A stretch of 47,470 bases of DNA, from assembly GCA_945879015.1 (NCBI GenBank), contig CAMCUO010000019.1, forward strand, positions 1-47,470. The letters run 5' to 3'. The notes under the pieces are model-generated. The model was given only the letters and a program-made list of their open reading frames with translations. It was not told where the DNA came from and ran no database searches. Shown here piece after piece: positions 17,611 to 25,878 of this stretch. A program made the translations under genes and the position numbers. Source of the stretch: Chitinophaga pinensis (GTDB lineage: Bacteria > Bacteroidota > Bacteroidia > 2-12-FULL-35-15). Position 1 is the first letter of the stretch, and every line of letters begins with the position of its first letter.

Positions 17611-17639
17611 AAAAAGCCCCGAGTAATTCTTCTCGGGGC
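17611..17639 (-). terminator. Rho-independent terminator after the TPR gene
   Basis: Stem GCCCCGAG (17616-17623) / CTCGGGGC (17632-17639) with an 8-nt loop. On the minus strand the hairpin is followed by TTTTTGTTT. It terminates the TPR gene (stop at 17691). One of three hairpins in the window built on GCCCCGA. Confidence 0.85.
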
Positions 17640-17690
17640 ATTTGTCAAATAAATCTAAATAATAATACTTTTTAACAAATAGAATCTTTT

Positions 17691-18653
17691 CTACTTACTC
17701 TTTTTAATTATTTCTGCAATCTTTAAATCGCTTTTGGATTTCTCAAAATTTCCCATAGCTTCATAAACTGCCCCACGACTAGAATAAGATTCTGAATTAT
17801 TTTCATCTAATTCAATTGACTTTGTAAAATCTTTAATTGCCGATTTGTACTCCTTTTTTTCTGCCCAAATAATTCCTCTATTACAGTATAAAGATGAATT
17901 ATTCGCATCTAACTCAGCAGATTTATTATAATCGCGCATAGCTCCATCCATATCTTTCATCATGTATTTGGTTTGCCCTCTTTTATTATACGCTTGAGCA
18001 TAATTTGGGTCAAGCCCAATTGCCAGATTCATATCAGCCAGTGCTCCAACAAAATCATTGAGAAAAAACTTTGCCATTCCCCTATTATTATATGCTCTTG
18101 GCTCAGATGGAACATGTTTGATAACAACATTATAATCCAGTATCGCTCCATTATAATCTTGTAGCTTTTCTTTTGTATAACCCCTAAATAAATAAGATTT
18201 ATAATATGTAGGGTCAATCTCAATAGCTTTATTGAAATCTAAAAGTGCTTCTTTGAATTTATTCAATTTATAGTAATTGGTTGCTCTCGAATAATGAGCA
18301 TCTAAATAATCGGGCTTTATTTCTATCGCTTTATTATAATCCTCAATTGCGCCACTTAAATCATTGTTACGCTCTTTCGAAAACCCTCTACTGTTAAGAG
18401 CTTGATAGTCGGATGGTTTTAGTCCCAAATAAATATCCAAATCTTGTATTGAAGCTTTATAATCCCCTATTTGAGATTTGTAATACGAACGCCTTAAATA
18501 AGCGTCAGAATTTTTAGAATCAAGTTTAATCAAAAATGTTTGGTCGCTGATTCGGTATCTTAGAACTTGATATCCGGATGTATCAATAACATCATTTTGT
18601 GCAATACAATTGATCGTTTGAATAAAAAGAAGTGCGAAAAATAGCTTTTTCAT
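17691..18653 (-). CDS. Secreted tetratricopeptide-repeat protein
   Basis: 320 aa. Signal peptide 1-18 (LFFALLFIQTINCIAQ), possibly a relaxed lipoprotein signal around C16. From about residue 38 to 315 there are eight consecutive 34-residue TPR units, with regular GDYKASIQDLD, GAIEDYNKAIEIKPDY, EALLDFNKAIEIDP and GALADMNLAIGLDPNY signatures and the expected A8, A20 and P32 positions. TPR arrays form a superhelix that binds partner proteins. No enzymatic domain is attached, so it is likely a periplasmic scaffold. It is flanked by terminators on both sides and so forms a single-gene transcript. The partner is unknown. Confidence 0.88.
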   Translation of the reverse strand: MKKLFFALLFIQTINCIAQNDVIDTSGYQVLRYRISDQTFLIKLDSKNSDAYLRRSYYKSQIGDYKASIQDLDIYLGLKPSDYQALNSRGFSKERNNDLSGAIEDYNKAIEIKPDYLDAHYSRATNYYKLNKFKEALLDFNKAIEIDPTYYKSYLFRGYTKEKLQDYNGAILDYNVVIKHVPSEPRAYNNRGMAKFFLNDFVGALADMNLAIGLDPNYAQAYNKRGQTKYMMKDMDGAMRDYNKSAELDANNSSLYCNRGIIWAEKKEYKSAIKDFTKSIELDENNSESYSSRGAVYEAMGNFEKSKSDLKIAEIIKKSK

Positions 18654-18679
18654 TTTAAAATAATTCTGTTATATAAAAA

Positions 18680-18727
18680 TACAAAAATAATCGCCTCAAT
18701 CTTTTAGAATTGAGGCGATTTTTATAT
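18680..18727. terminator. Bidirectional terminator after the PorP/SprF-like gene
   Basis: Perfect 12-bp stem AATCGCCTCAAT (18689-18700) / ATTGAGGCGATT (18709-18720) with an 8-nt loop. T-rich sequence follows on the minus strand (ATTTTTGTATTTTT) and a shorter run on the plus strand. It ends the minus-strand transcript of the adhesin/PorP pair. Confidence 0.85.
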
Positions 18728-18742
18728 GGGGAGAGCACAGTA

Positions 18743-20137
18743 TTATTCTAATTTCTGAACCCAAATGTCAGGGTATTCAGTTTTATATTTTAAAAGTTCT
18801 GCTTCTACATCTGCTTGTTTATATAATTTATTTACAAACACATAATACACTTTCGTTTTGTAATTCTGCACTATTTGAGTATTCGTATAGCCTTTAATGA
18901 TATTAGCATCTTTAAATTTACTAGCATTATCCTTACTGTTAAACGAACCAATAACAACATAAAAACCAGAACTCATTCCCATCCCAATATCATCAACAAA
19001 ATCACTGCTTGATCCAGTTCGCATTAAACTTTCTGTTAAGCTTTCATCGTTTTTATTTGCCACAGCTGTCTCACCAGATTTTAATTTGGCCAATTCATCT
19101 TTTAATCTCTGAATCTCAACTTCACTTGTATCTGATTTTGCTTTTAGCTTAGCAATAGTTTCATCAATTATTGCATACTTAGGATCTTCTAATGCCGCCA
19201 CTGGTTCTTCTGCTTTTTTATTTCCACCAAATGTATAGCTCAATAAAAATTCTGAGGATGAACCAGTATACTTTTTTACTTTCCCAATTCCTAAATCATA
19301 AGCATAACCAACTGCAAGATTTTTGTAACGAACACCTCCGCTAATTGCTACAGCGTAATTACTGTGATAAGTTACACCTACCCAACCATATTTTTTCCAA
19401 TCAAATACCGCATTCACATCATATTGAATAACAGAACCCGTTGCATATCGAACCATTATTAATGGATAGGCTGTCATCTCTTTCTCTTTCACAACATCAA
19501 ATACATATTTAACTGATCCTTGATAATGACGAGCAAATGTGTAATAACTACTTCCATTATCAGTCTTCTTATATTTCATTGTGTTTCCTATAATTTGTGG
19601 AGCACAAAATCCTACTTCTAATTTTTTCCAAGTATATCCTAAACCAAAATCAGCAGAAAAAGCTGTTTTACTTTGTGATTCATTAAATAAAAATGGATCT
19701 TCTGTATCACGAACAACTGCTTTAGAGAAATCAATTTTATTATTGATAGCACCTAATGCTACTCCAAAAAATAAATTATGATCGTCTTTAATTTTTAATT
19801 TATAAGAGTAGTTTACAAATGCTCCAACGCGACTAGTAATATCTGTAACATCTGAATATACATTTAAACCTAAACCAATATTTTTTGCTTCTATTGGTCC
19901 ATCAAGAGTTAAATAACTAGTCTGCGGCCCACCTGTCATACCAGTCCACTGCGAACGATGAGTTAAAAAAGCATTCACATTTTCGTGATTTCCTGTAAAT
20001 GCAGGATTGGTTACAAATGGATTTGCATAATACTGACTGCTAAATGGAACTTGCTGAGCAATTGTTGTTCCTGTTACTAAAATAAGAGCAGATGATATAA
20101 TTAAATTCCTCATAGGATATAATTTTTGAATTGTCAT
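18743..20137 (-). CDS. PorP/SprF-family T9SS outer-membrane protein with C-terminal SPOR domain
   Basis: 464 aa. Signal peptide ending TTIAQ; ATG 20113 (MRNLIISSALIL) is an equally good start. Residues of about 28-300 match the PorP/SprF family: FSSQYYANPFVTNPAFTGN, QWTGMTGGPQTSYLTLDGP and alternating strands of a beta-barrel through VRYKNLAVGYAYDLGIG. A charged coiled-coil follows (about 310-355). The last 74 residues (GFYVVIGSFNSKDNASKFKD ... DIWVQKLE) read as a SPOR domain, which in other proteins binds glycan strands stripped of stem peptides. SprF-type proteins are needed to export or attach particular type B cargo. The gene directly follows the 1427-aa type B cargo gene (29 bp apart), so they are probably a dedicated pair. 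Confidence 0.87.
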   Translation of the reverse strand: MTIQKLYPMRNLIISSALILVTGTTIAQQVPFSSQYYANPFVTNPAFTGNHENVNAFLTHRSQWTGMTGGPQTSYLTLDGPIEAKNIGLGLNVYSDVTDITSRVGAFVNYSYKLKIKDDHNLFFGVALGAINNKIDFSKAVVRDTEDPFLFNESQSKTAFSADFGLGYTWKKLEVGFCAPQIIGNTMKYKKTDNGSSYYTFARHYQGSVKYVFDVVKEKEMTAYPLIMVRYATGSVIQYDVNAVFDWKKYGWVGVTYHSNYAVAISGGVRYKNLAVGYAYDLGIGKVKKYTGSSSEFLLSYTFGGNKKAEEPVAALEDPKYAIIDETIAKLKAKSDTSEVEIQRLKDELAKLKSGETAVANKNDESLTESLMRTGSSSDFVDDIGMGMSSGFYVVIGSFNSKDNASKFKDANIIKGYTNTQIVQNYKTKVYYVFVNKLYKQADVEAELLKYKTEYPDIWVQKLE

Positions 20138-20166
20138 TTTCTGGTTAGTTTTTTTAAATCGATTTA

Positions 20167-23100
20167 TTATTTCGAACCTTGTTTTAAAATTGTAATGGCT
20201 CCTTTATAAATCTTTTCATCATTAGCGAATTGCATAATGTAATAGTATGTTCCATCAGGCAACTTCTTACCTGCCTTGTTAGTACCATCCCAATTGCTAT
20301 CATACGCATCAGAACTAAATACTTCTTGTCCTTCACGATTTACAACAATTACTTTTGTATCAGGATAATTTTCAATATTTTGAACTATCCATCTATCGTT
20401 ATAACCATCATCGTTAGGAGTCATTAAGTTAGAAATGGTAACGTTGTAATCAAGAACAACTGTGATCGTCATTGTATCCACATCCATACAACCATTTGCA
20501 TCTGTACCTGTTAATGTATACATAGTAGTTACTACAGGAGCTGCTGTTGGATCGGGGATAGATGAATTTGTTAATCCAGTAGCTGGGAACCATAACCAAG
20601 AAATAATTCCAAGTCCAGACCCTTCTAAATCAACACTACTTCCTAAACTTAATGTAATATCAGCTCCAGCAGAAACAGTAGGCGAAGGGTAAACAATAGT
20701 TGTAACAGAATCCATTGCCATACATCCGGTTAATGAATCTGTAATTGTAAGAACAAATGTTCCTGATGTTATAACTGTTATACTTTGGGTTGGATCTGTT
20801 GTACTCCACAAATACATGTATGCTCCTGCAGTTGCACTCAACACAACTGAATCACCTACACAGAAATCTAAGGGGCCGCTTGTTGTAATAGTTGAAGGAG
20901 GTAATGCATTTACTAATACACTAACAATTGCTGTATCTAAACAACCCATGTTAGAAGTTAATAGCAATGTTGCTGTATATGTTCCTGCCGCTCCGTAAGT
21001 ATGTGTTGGACTTGTAGACAAAGAATTATTTCCATCACCAAAATCCCACTGATTGAATTGAATAAATCCAGATGAGATTGTGGATGCATTTGTAAATGTA
21101 GTTGTGTTAACAAAACAAACTGTATCAGCAGTAAACATTGCAACTGGTTTTGGATAAACTATTACAGAAATTGCAGCTGAAGTATCAGCTGAACAAACCC
21201 CACTTTGAACAATTACTCGATACCAGGTAGTATCAGTTAAATTCAAATACACTTGTGTACTAGTAGTATTTACTAAACTTACCCAAGTAGTTCCAGCATC
21301 AATTGATGATTCCCAATCTAAAATTGCTCCAATAGTTGCAGTAGCCATTAATGTTCCTGAATTAGCGCCTTCACAACCTGCAATTGCACCCGTAATTGTT
21401 CCTGCATCTGAAACAGGATTAACAGTTATTGTTGCACTGATGGATGAATCTGGATTACAAATTCCACTTTGTACATTTGCATGATACATTGTAGTCATTG
21501 TTATATTATTATACGTTAACGAATCGGTTGTATTTGAAATTGGTGTCCAATTAAATCCACCATCCACTGATTGTTCCCAGCCTAAAATTGTTCCTGCATA
21601 ACCAGTTAAATAAATTGTTCCATTATTTATTCCAGAACAAACTGTATCACTCATCGAAACCATTCCAGCAACTGTAGCAGGATTTACAATGATAGTTCCA
21701 ACAGATGAAGTGTCGTTTCCGCACAATCCGCTACTTACAATTACTCTATACCAGGTTGTATCAGTTAAGTTTGTATACGCATTTGTATTAGTTGTATTTG
21801 CAATTGCAGTCCAAGTTAAACCTCCATCAGTAGAAGATTCCCAATTTAAAATAGTTCCAACACTTCCTGATAAAGTTAAGGCTCCACTATTAATTGTATC
21901 ACAAACTGTCGTGCTTCCATTTACTGTTCCACCATTTGCAACTGAATCGACCGTAATTGTAATGATGTTTGAAATAGTTGCAGGACAAACACCACTTTGA
22001 ACATTTACAGCGTAAGAAGTTGTTTGCAATAAATTCACATACGTTTGTGAAGAAGTTGTATTAGCTAACGTTATCCAAGTAATTCCACCGTCAGTAGTTG
22101 ATTGCCAATTTTGAATTGTTCCAGTATAACCAACTACGTTTAATACTCCAAAATTAGAACTTGCACAAACTGTATCATCCAAAGATAAAACACCACCATT
22201 TGACGGAGGGTCAACTGTAATTGTTGCAGTAGCAGAGGTGTCATTAGAACAAACACCACTAGCAACAATTACATGATACATTGTTGTTACTAATACGTTT
22301 ATATAATTTTCAGTAGCAGTTGTATTTGCTATTGTTGTCCAAGTAGCTCCTCCATCGGTAGATGATTCCCATCCTATAATTGTTCCAACATATCCAATCA
22401 AATCTAAACTTCCACTATTAGAACCTCCACAAGCAGTTGTGCTTCCAGAAATTGTTCCACCAACAGAAGATGGATCCACAGTTAAAATTGCGGCTGTAGA
22501 ATTAGCTGTAGGACAAGTTCCATTTTGGATAACAGCTCTGAATTGAGCAGTTAAAGTAAGATTGGTATAAATATAAGTTGTTGCTGTATTTGCAATTGCC
22601 ACCCAGTTAATTCCACCATCTATAGAATATTCCCAACGAACGATTGAACCAGTATGCCCACTTAATACTAAAGTTCCTGAATTATTATTATAACAGATAT
22701 TTGCAGAAGTATCAACAATTCCACCAATTGACGGGGTGTTAACAGTTATTGTATCAATAGCAGATGTGTCTGCTGGACAAGCACCACTTGTTACAACCGC
22801 AGTATAATATGTAGTTGCTGCTAAGTTTAAATAACTATTAGAACTAGTTGTGTTTACAATATTTGTCCAAGTAATTCCATCCGTTGATGCTTGCCAATTT
22901 GTAACAGTACCTATATTTCCTGACAAAGTAATTGTTCCAGAATTTGCTCCACTACAAACTGTATCGTTTATTGCAGTTGTTCCACCAACAGAAACAGGAC
23001 TAACAGTAATTGTTACTGTTGCTGAATTTACTGCTGCACAAACTCCACTCTTTACATTTGCACGATAAATTGTTGTAGTAACTAAATTTAAATAGGCTTG

Positions 23101-24450
23101 TGAATTTGTGGTATTTGCAATGCTTGTATAAGTTGCACCACCATCCGTTGAAAATTCCCAATATTGAACTGTTCCAACATTTCCAGCTAATGTTAATGTA
23201 GCACCATTTGCACCGCTACATACAGTTGCAGCAGTAGTAATTGTTCCACCAACTGAAACCGGATTTACAACAATTGAATCGGGAGTTGAATATGCGCCTA
23301 CACATCCTGCACTTGTAACGAAAGCTCTATACCAACGTGCAGCAGTTAAATTTAAATATGCTTGAGTAGTTGTTGTGTTTGCAATGTTTGTCCATGATAC
23401 GCCTGCATTAGTTGAAAATTCCCAACGAGTAACCGAACCTGTATGTCCAGCTAAAGTCAAGTTTCCACTATTTGCATCACTACAAACTGTTGTTCCTCCT
23501 GAAACTGTTCCTCCAACTGATGGAGGGTTAACAGTTATAATTGCTTGAGATGAAAATACAGTAGCGCATGCTCCACTTTGAACTTGTACTCTATAACGAG
23601 TTGTCGTTACTAAATTCAAATAAGCCTGCGTTGTTGTTGTATTTGCTATATCTGTCCACGTTACTCCACCATCGGCAGAATACTGCCATTTTAAAATTGA
23701 ACCAACTCGTCCACCAGCAGATGTCATTGTTGCACCATTTATTCCACTACAAACATTTGCAGTTCCAGAAACAGTTCCACCAACAGTAGGTGGATCAATT
23801 GTCATGGATGCAGAGGTTGAAGTTGCAGCTGCACAGGTTCCATTTTGAACTTGCGCTCTATATAAAGTAACTACTGTTAAGTTGAAATAACTTTGTGTAG
23901 TTGTAGTATTAGAAATACTAATCCATGTTGTTCCTCCATCTACTGAATATTCCCAATTTGTAACAGAGCCTGTATGTCCCGCAAGTGTTAAAACTCCTGC
24001 ATTTGAGCCAGTACAAACATTGGTTCCACCCGATACTGTTCCGCCAACTGACGGAGCTGTTGATGTAACTATATAACCAGTGAATGCATCATTGGTAGTA
24101 TTAATATCTGTTGCTAAAGTTGAATAGGCGGTAAATGTGTATACTCCAGGAACTGACAAATTCGCAGTTGTTGTGAAAGTATAAGATACAGTTGTATTTG
24201 AAGCAAATGGGGTAAAGCCGGCAACAACAGTCTCCGTTACAGGCGGTCCACCATCAATAGTATAAGAAAGGTCGAAAGGCACACCAGTAAGATCTGTAAG
24301 ACCTACGTTTCTAACATTTATTGTAACGCTAGACGTAGCGCTAAGTGAACATCCTGAGACAGGTGCTGTAATAGCGATAACGCTAACATCCTGTGCGAGT
24401 GCAATTTTACCGATAAGAATAAGGGAAAAGAGCGTAAAGATTTTTCTCAT
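20167..24450 (-). CDS. Giant repetitive surface protein with T9SS type B sorting domain
   Basis: 1427 aa. Signal peptide 1-19; a CARDB-like adhesion domain about 21-130 (SSVTINVRNVGL); eleven tandem Ig-like repeats of about 88 residues from 135 to 1102; one PKD domain about 1103-1185 (FNQWDFGDGNNSLSTSPTHTY); two further Ig/PKD-like domains; and a type B (gliding motility-associated) sorting domain at the end: NLMTPNDDGYNDRWIVQNI, VNREGQEVF, NWDGTNKAGKKLPDGTYYY. The repeats share a core of VGGTVSG..VCSG.NSG.L.L.G..G....WE.STDGG..W..I.NTT and RV.VQSGVC, with a conserved cysteine near each end. It should be displayed on the cell surface as a long rod, suited to adhesion or gliding. First gene of a two-gene unit with the PorP/SprF-SPOR protein. 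Confidence 0.92.
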   Translation of the reverse strand: MRKIFTLFSLILIGKIALAQDVSVIAITAPVSGCSLSATSSVTINVRNVGLTDLTGVPFDLSYTIDGGPPVTETVVAGFTPFASNTTVSYTFTTTANLSVPGVYTFTAYSTLATDINTTNDAFTGYIVTSTAPSVGGTVSGGTNVCTGSNAGVLTLAGHTGSVTNWEYSVDGGTTWISISNTTTTQSYFNLTVVTLYRAQVQNGTCAAATSTSASMTIDPPTVGGTVSGTANVCSGINGATMTSAGGRVGSILKWQYSADGGVTWTDIANTTTTQAYLNLVTTTRYRVQVQSGACATVFSSQAIITVNPPSVGGTVSGGTTVCSDANSGNLTLAGHTGSVTRWEFSTNAGVSWTNIANTTTTQAYLNLTAARWYRAFVTSAGCVGAYSTPDSIVVNPVSVGGTITTAATVCSGANGATLTLAGNVGTVQYWEFSTDGGATYTSIANTTNSQAYLNLVTTTIYRANVKSGVCAAVNSATVTITVSPVSVGGTTAINDTVCSGANSGTITLSGNIGTVTNWQASTDGITWTNIVNTTSSNSYLNLAATTYYTAVVTSGACPADTSAIDTITVNTPSIGGIVDTSANICYNNNSGTLVLSGHTGSIVRWEYSIDGGINWVAIANTATTYIYTNLTLTAQFRAVIQNGTCPTANSTAAILTVDPSSVGGTISGSTTACGGSNSGSLDLIGYVGTIIGWESSTDGGATWTTIANTTATENYINVLVTTMYHVIVASGVCSNDTSATATITVDPPSNGGVLSLDDTVCASSNFGVLNVVGYTGTIQNWQSTTDGGITWITLANTTSSQTYVNLLQTTSYAVNVQSGVCPATISNIITITVDSVANGGTVNGSTTVCDTINSGALTLSGSVGTILNWESSTDGGLTWTAIANTTNTNAYTNLTDTTWYRVIVSSGLCGNDTSSVGTIIVNPATVAGMVSMSDTVCSGINNGTIYLTGYAGTILGWEQSVDGGFNWTPISNTTDSLTYNNITMTTMYHANVQSGICNPDSSISATITVNPVSDAGTITGAIAGCEGANSGTLMATATIGAILDWESSIDAGTTWVSLVNTTSTQVYLNLTDTTWYRVIVQSGVCSADTSAAISVIVYPKPVAMFTADTVCFVNTTTFTNASTISSGFIQFNQWDFGDGNNSLSTSPTHTYGAAGTYTATLLLTSNMGCLDTAIVSVLVNALPPSTITTSGPLDFCVGDSVVLSATAGAYMYLWSTTDPTQSITVITSGTFVLTITDSLTGCMAMDSVTTIVYPSPTVSAGADITLSLGSSVDLEGSGLGIISWLWFPATGLTNSSIPDPTAAPVVTTMYTLTGTDANGCMDVDTMTITVVLDYNVTISNLMTPNDDGYNDRWIVQNIENYPDTKVIVVNREGQEVFSSDAYDSNWDGTNKAGKKLPDGTYYYIMQFANDEKIYKGAITILKQGSK
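21145..24048 (-). repeat. Array of eleven ~264-bp coding repeats
   Basis: Eleven units of about 88 codons (968 codons in total) encode the stalk of the 1427-aa surface protein. Units differ by many substitutions but keep the WExSxDGGxxW and NTTxxxxYxNL blocks and two cysteines each. The ordered divergence suggests old duplications with continuing exchange. Copy number may vary between strains. Confidence 0.9.
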
Positions 24451-24491
24451 AAAGTAGATTTGGGTTTATTATAAATAGTAGCTTTTTTTTA

Positions 24492-24558
24492 GTTAAAAAC
24501 ACCGAGACATTTTACGATATCTAAGTGTATAAGTTACGAAAATAACAAAATTCTCGGT
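24492..24558 (-). terminator. Possible terminator after the SDR gene
   Basis: ACCGAGA (24501-24507) pairs with TCTCGGT (24552-24558), with a partly structured 44-nt loop (TTTTACG against CGAAAAT). On the minus strand it begins just after the SDR stop and is followed by GTTTTTAAC. The long loop makes it a weak call. Confidence 0.4.
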
Positions 24559-24563
24559 AAATC

Positions 24564-25262
24564 TTATGGATTTGATGATGAAACAGGGATAATTTTCCCG
24601 CTCATGGTTTTATGTGCATTAAGCACAAAATCAGCTATATAAGTAGCCATTTCGGTTGCAGATGTGGGTGCTTTGTACCCAGGAAAAGCTTCTTCTAACA
24701 TTTCCGTCTGAACCGCTCCTAAAGCCAGACAATTAAATGCAATATTCCTGTCTTTAAACTCTTCTGCAAGGCACTCTGTTAAACAAACTAAGGCTGCTTT
24801 GCTAGAACTGTATGCAGATAATCCAGCAAATTTCAAACTTCCTTGAAAACCACCCATACTGCTTATATTAACTATGTGCGATTTTTCTTTTTCTTCCATT
24901 AGAGGTAATACTCCTTGAATTAATTTTGCAACAGCAAATACATTTACACTATAAACATAGTCGAATTCTGATTTTGTGAGTTCTGCAAAAGGTTTGTTTA
25001 TGATTGCTCCTGCATTGTTTACCAAAGCATCTATTTTAGTAGTATGCTTTTTAATATTGGTAAGTAAACTAAGAATCGATAATTCTTTACTTAAGTCGCA
25101 AGCAATTGTAATGACATTTTTATTTGCACATTCATTCTTTAATTGCTCCAATTGCTTTGTATTTCGGGCAACAGCAAAAATAGTATTGTCGGGATTTGAA
25201 CTCAATTGTTTTACCAACTGATATCCTATTCCTCTGCTTGCACCTGTTACAACAATTTTCAT
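24564..25262 (-). CDS. Short-chain dehydrogenase/reductase
   Basis: 232 aa, classical SDR. The nucleotide-binding motif TGASRGIG is at 6-13, the structural NNAGA at 82-86, the catalytic ISS serines at 133-135, Y151 and K155 in the YSSSK motif. The presence of AR (residues 32-33) after the second strand suggests a preference for NADP(H), though not firmly. The family oxidises or reduces alcohols and ketones; the substrate is not evident. The C-terminal segment is short, so it is close to the sepiapterin-reductase/YdfG-like small SDRs. Transcribed alone, away from the outer-membrane gene at 25329. Confidence 0.92.
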   Translation of the reverse strand: MKIVVTGASRGIGYQLVKQLSSNPDNTIFAVARNTKQLEQLKNECANKNVITIACDLSKELSILSLLTNIKKHTTKIDALVNNAGAIINKPFAELTKSEFDYVYSVNVFAVAKLIQGVLPLMEEKEKSHIVNISSMGGFQGSLKFAGLSAYSSSKAALVCLTECLAEEFKDRNIAFNCLALGAVQTEMLEEAFPGYKAPTSATEMATYIADFVLNAHKTMSGKIIPVSSSNP

Positions 25263-25328
25263 TTTTTAAGGTTCTTATTATTACTCAAATATAATGCATT
25301 TTTTCCCTAACTTTACAAAAAGACCATC

Positions 25329-25874
25329 ATGCGCAAAGTCATTTTATATATCTCTTTTCTTATCTTCATTTTAGGATGCTTAAATTCCTTTGCACAAGAT
25401 AGCAGTATGATTCGTAAATATCCACCTAAGCAAAATTTCTGGGATAAAGTATTTATTGGCGGGAATATAGGTTTACAATTTGGAACAGTAACATTTGCAG
25501 ATGTATCTCCTTTGGTTGGATATAAATTCACCGAAAAAATTTCTGCCGGCATTGGCGCAACTTATCAATACTACCATTATAAAGATAAGTATTATGATTT
25601 CGAAACAAATGTTTACGGAGCAAGAGTTTTTGCACGATATAGTTTTACAAATTATTTATTCGCTCATGCCGAATATGAATATCTAAATATGGAAGCATTT
25701 GATTTTTACAGAAGACGAATTGATGTTGTAAGTGTTTTTGGTGGGGCTGGCTATATTCAGAGAATTAGTGATCGTTCAGGAATTATTGCAATGGTACTTT
25801 ACAATTTTAACGAATCGGTTTACTCACCTTATCAAAATCCAATTTTCAGAGTGGGATTTGTTGTTGGAATATAA
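25329..25874 (+). CDS. Small outer-membrane beta-barrel protein
   Basis: 181 aa. Signal peptide about 1-22 (YISFLIFILGCLNSFAQ). The mature part alternates amphipathic strands: FIGGNIGLQFGTVTFADVSP, ISAGIGATYQYYHYKD, TNVYGARVFARYSFTNYLFA, EYEYLN, VSVFGGAGYIQRISDRSG and a final strand FRVGFVVGI ending in a hydrophobic residue. The pattern and size fit an eight-stranded outer-membrane barrel common in Bacteroidota. The start ATG has TAACTTTA seven bases upstream of the expected transcription start, a possible -7 element. Convergent with the MFS/spermidine synthase gene, 4 bp between stops. Confidence 0.8.
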   Translation: MRKVILYISFLIFILGCLNSFAQDSSMIRKYPPKQNFWDKVFIGGNIGLQFGTVTFADVSPLVGYKFTEKISAGIGATYQYYHYKDKYYDFETNVYGARVFARYSFTNYLFAHAEYEYLNMEAFDFYRRRIDVVSVFGGAGYIQRISDRSGIIAMVLYNFNESVYSPYQNPIFRVGFVVGI

Positions 25875-25878
25875 TTTT

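Noticed and set aside
17570..17641. 24-residue N-terminal extension of the alpha/beta hydrolase
   Set aside because: It would be translated from a transcription terminator stem and would bury the signal peptide that starts at 17569.
20230..23789. Several ORFs opposite the 1427-aa repeat protein
   Set aside because: Shadows of the repetitive coding sequence: they recur in register with the repeats, have no signal peptides or domains, and lie opposite a strongly supported gene.
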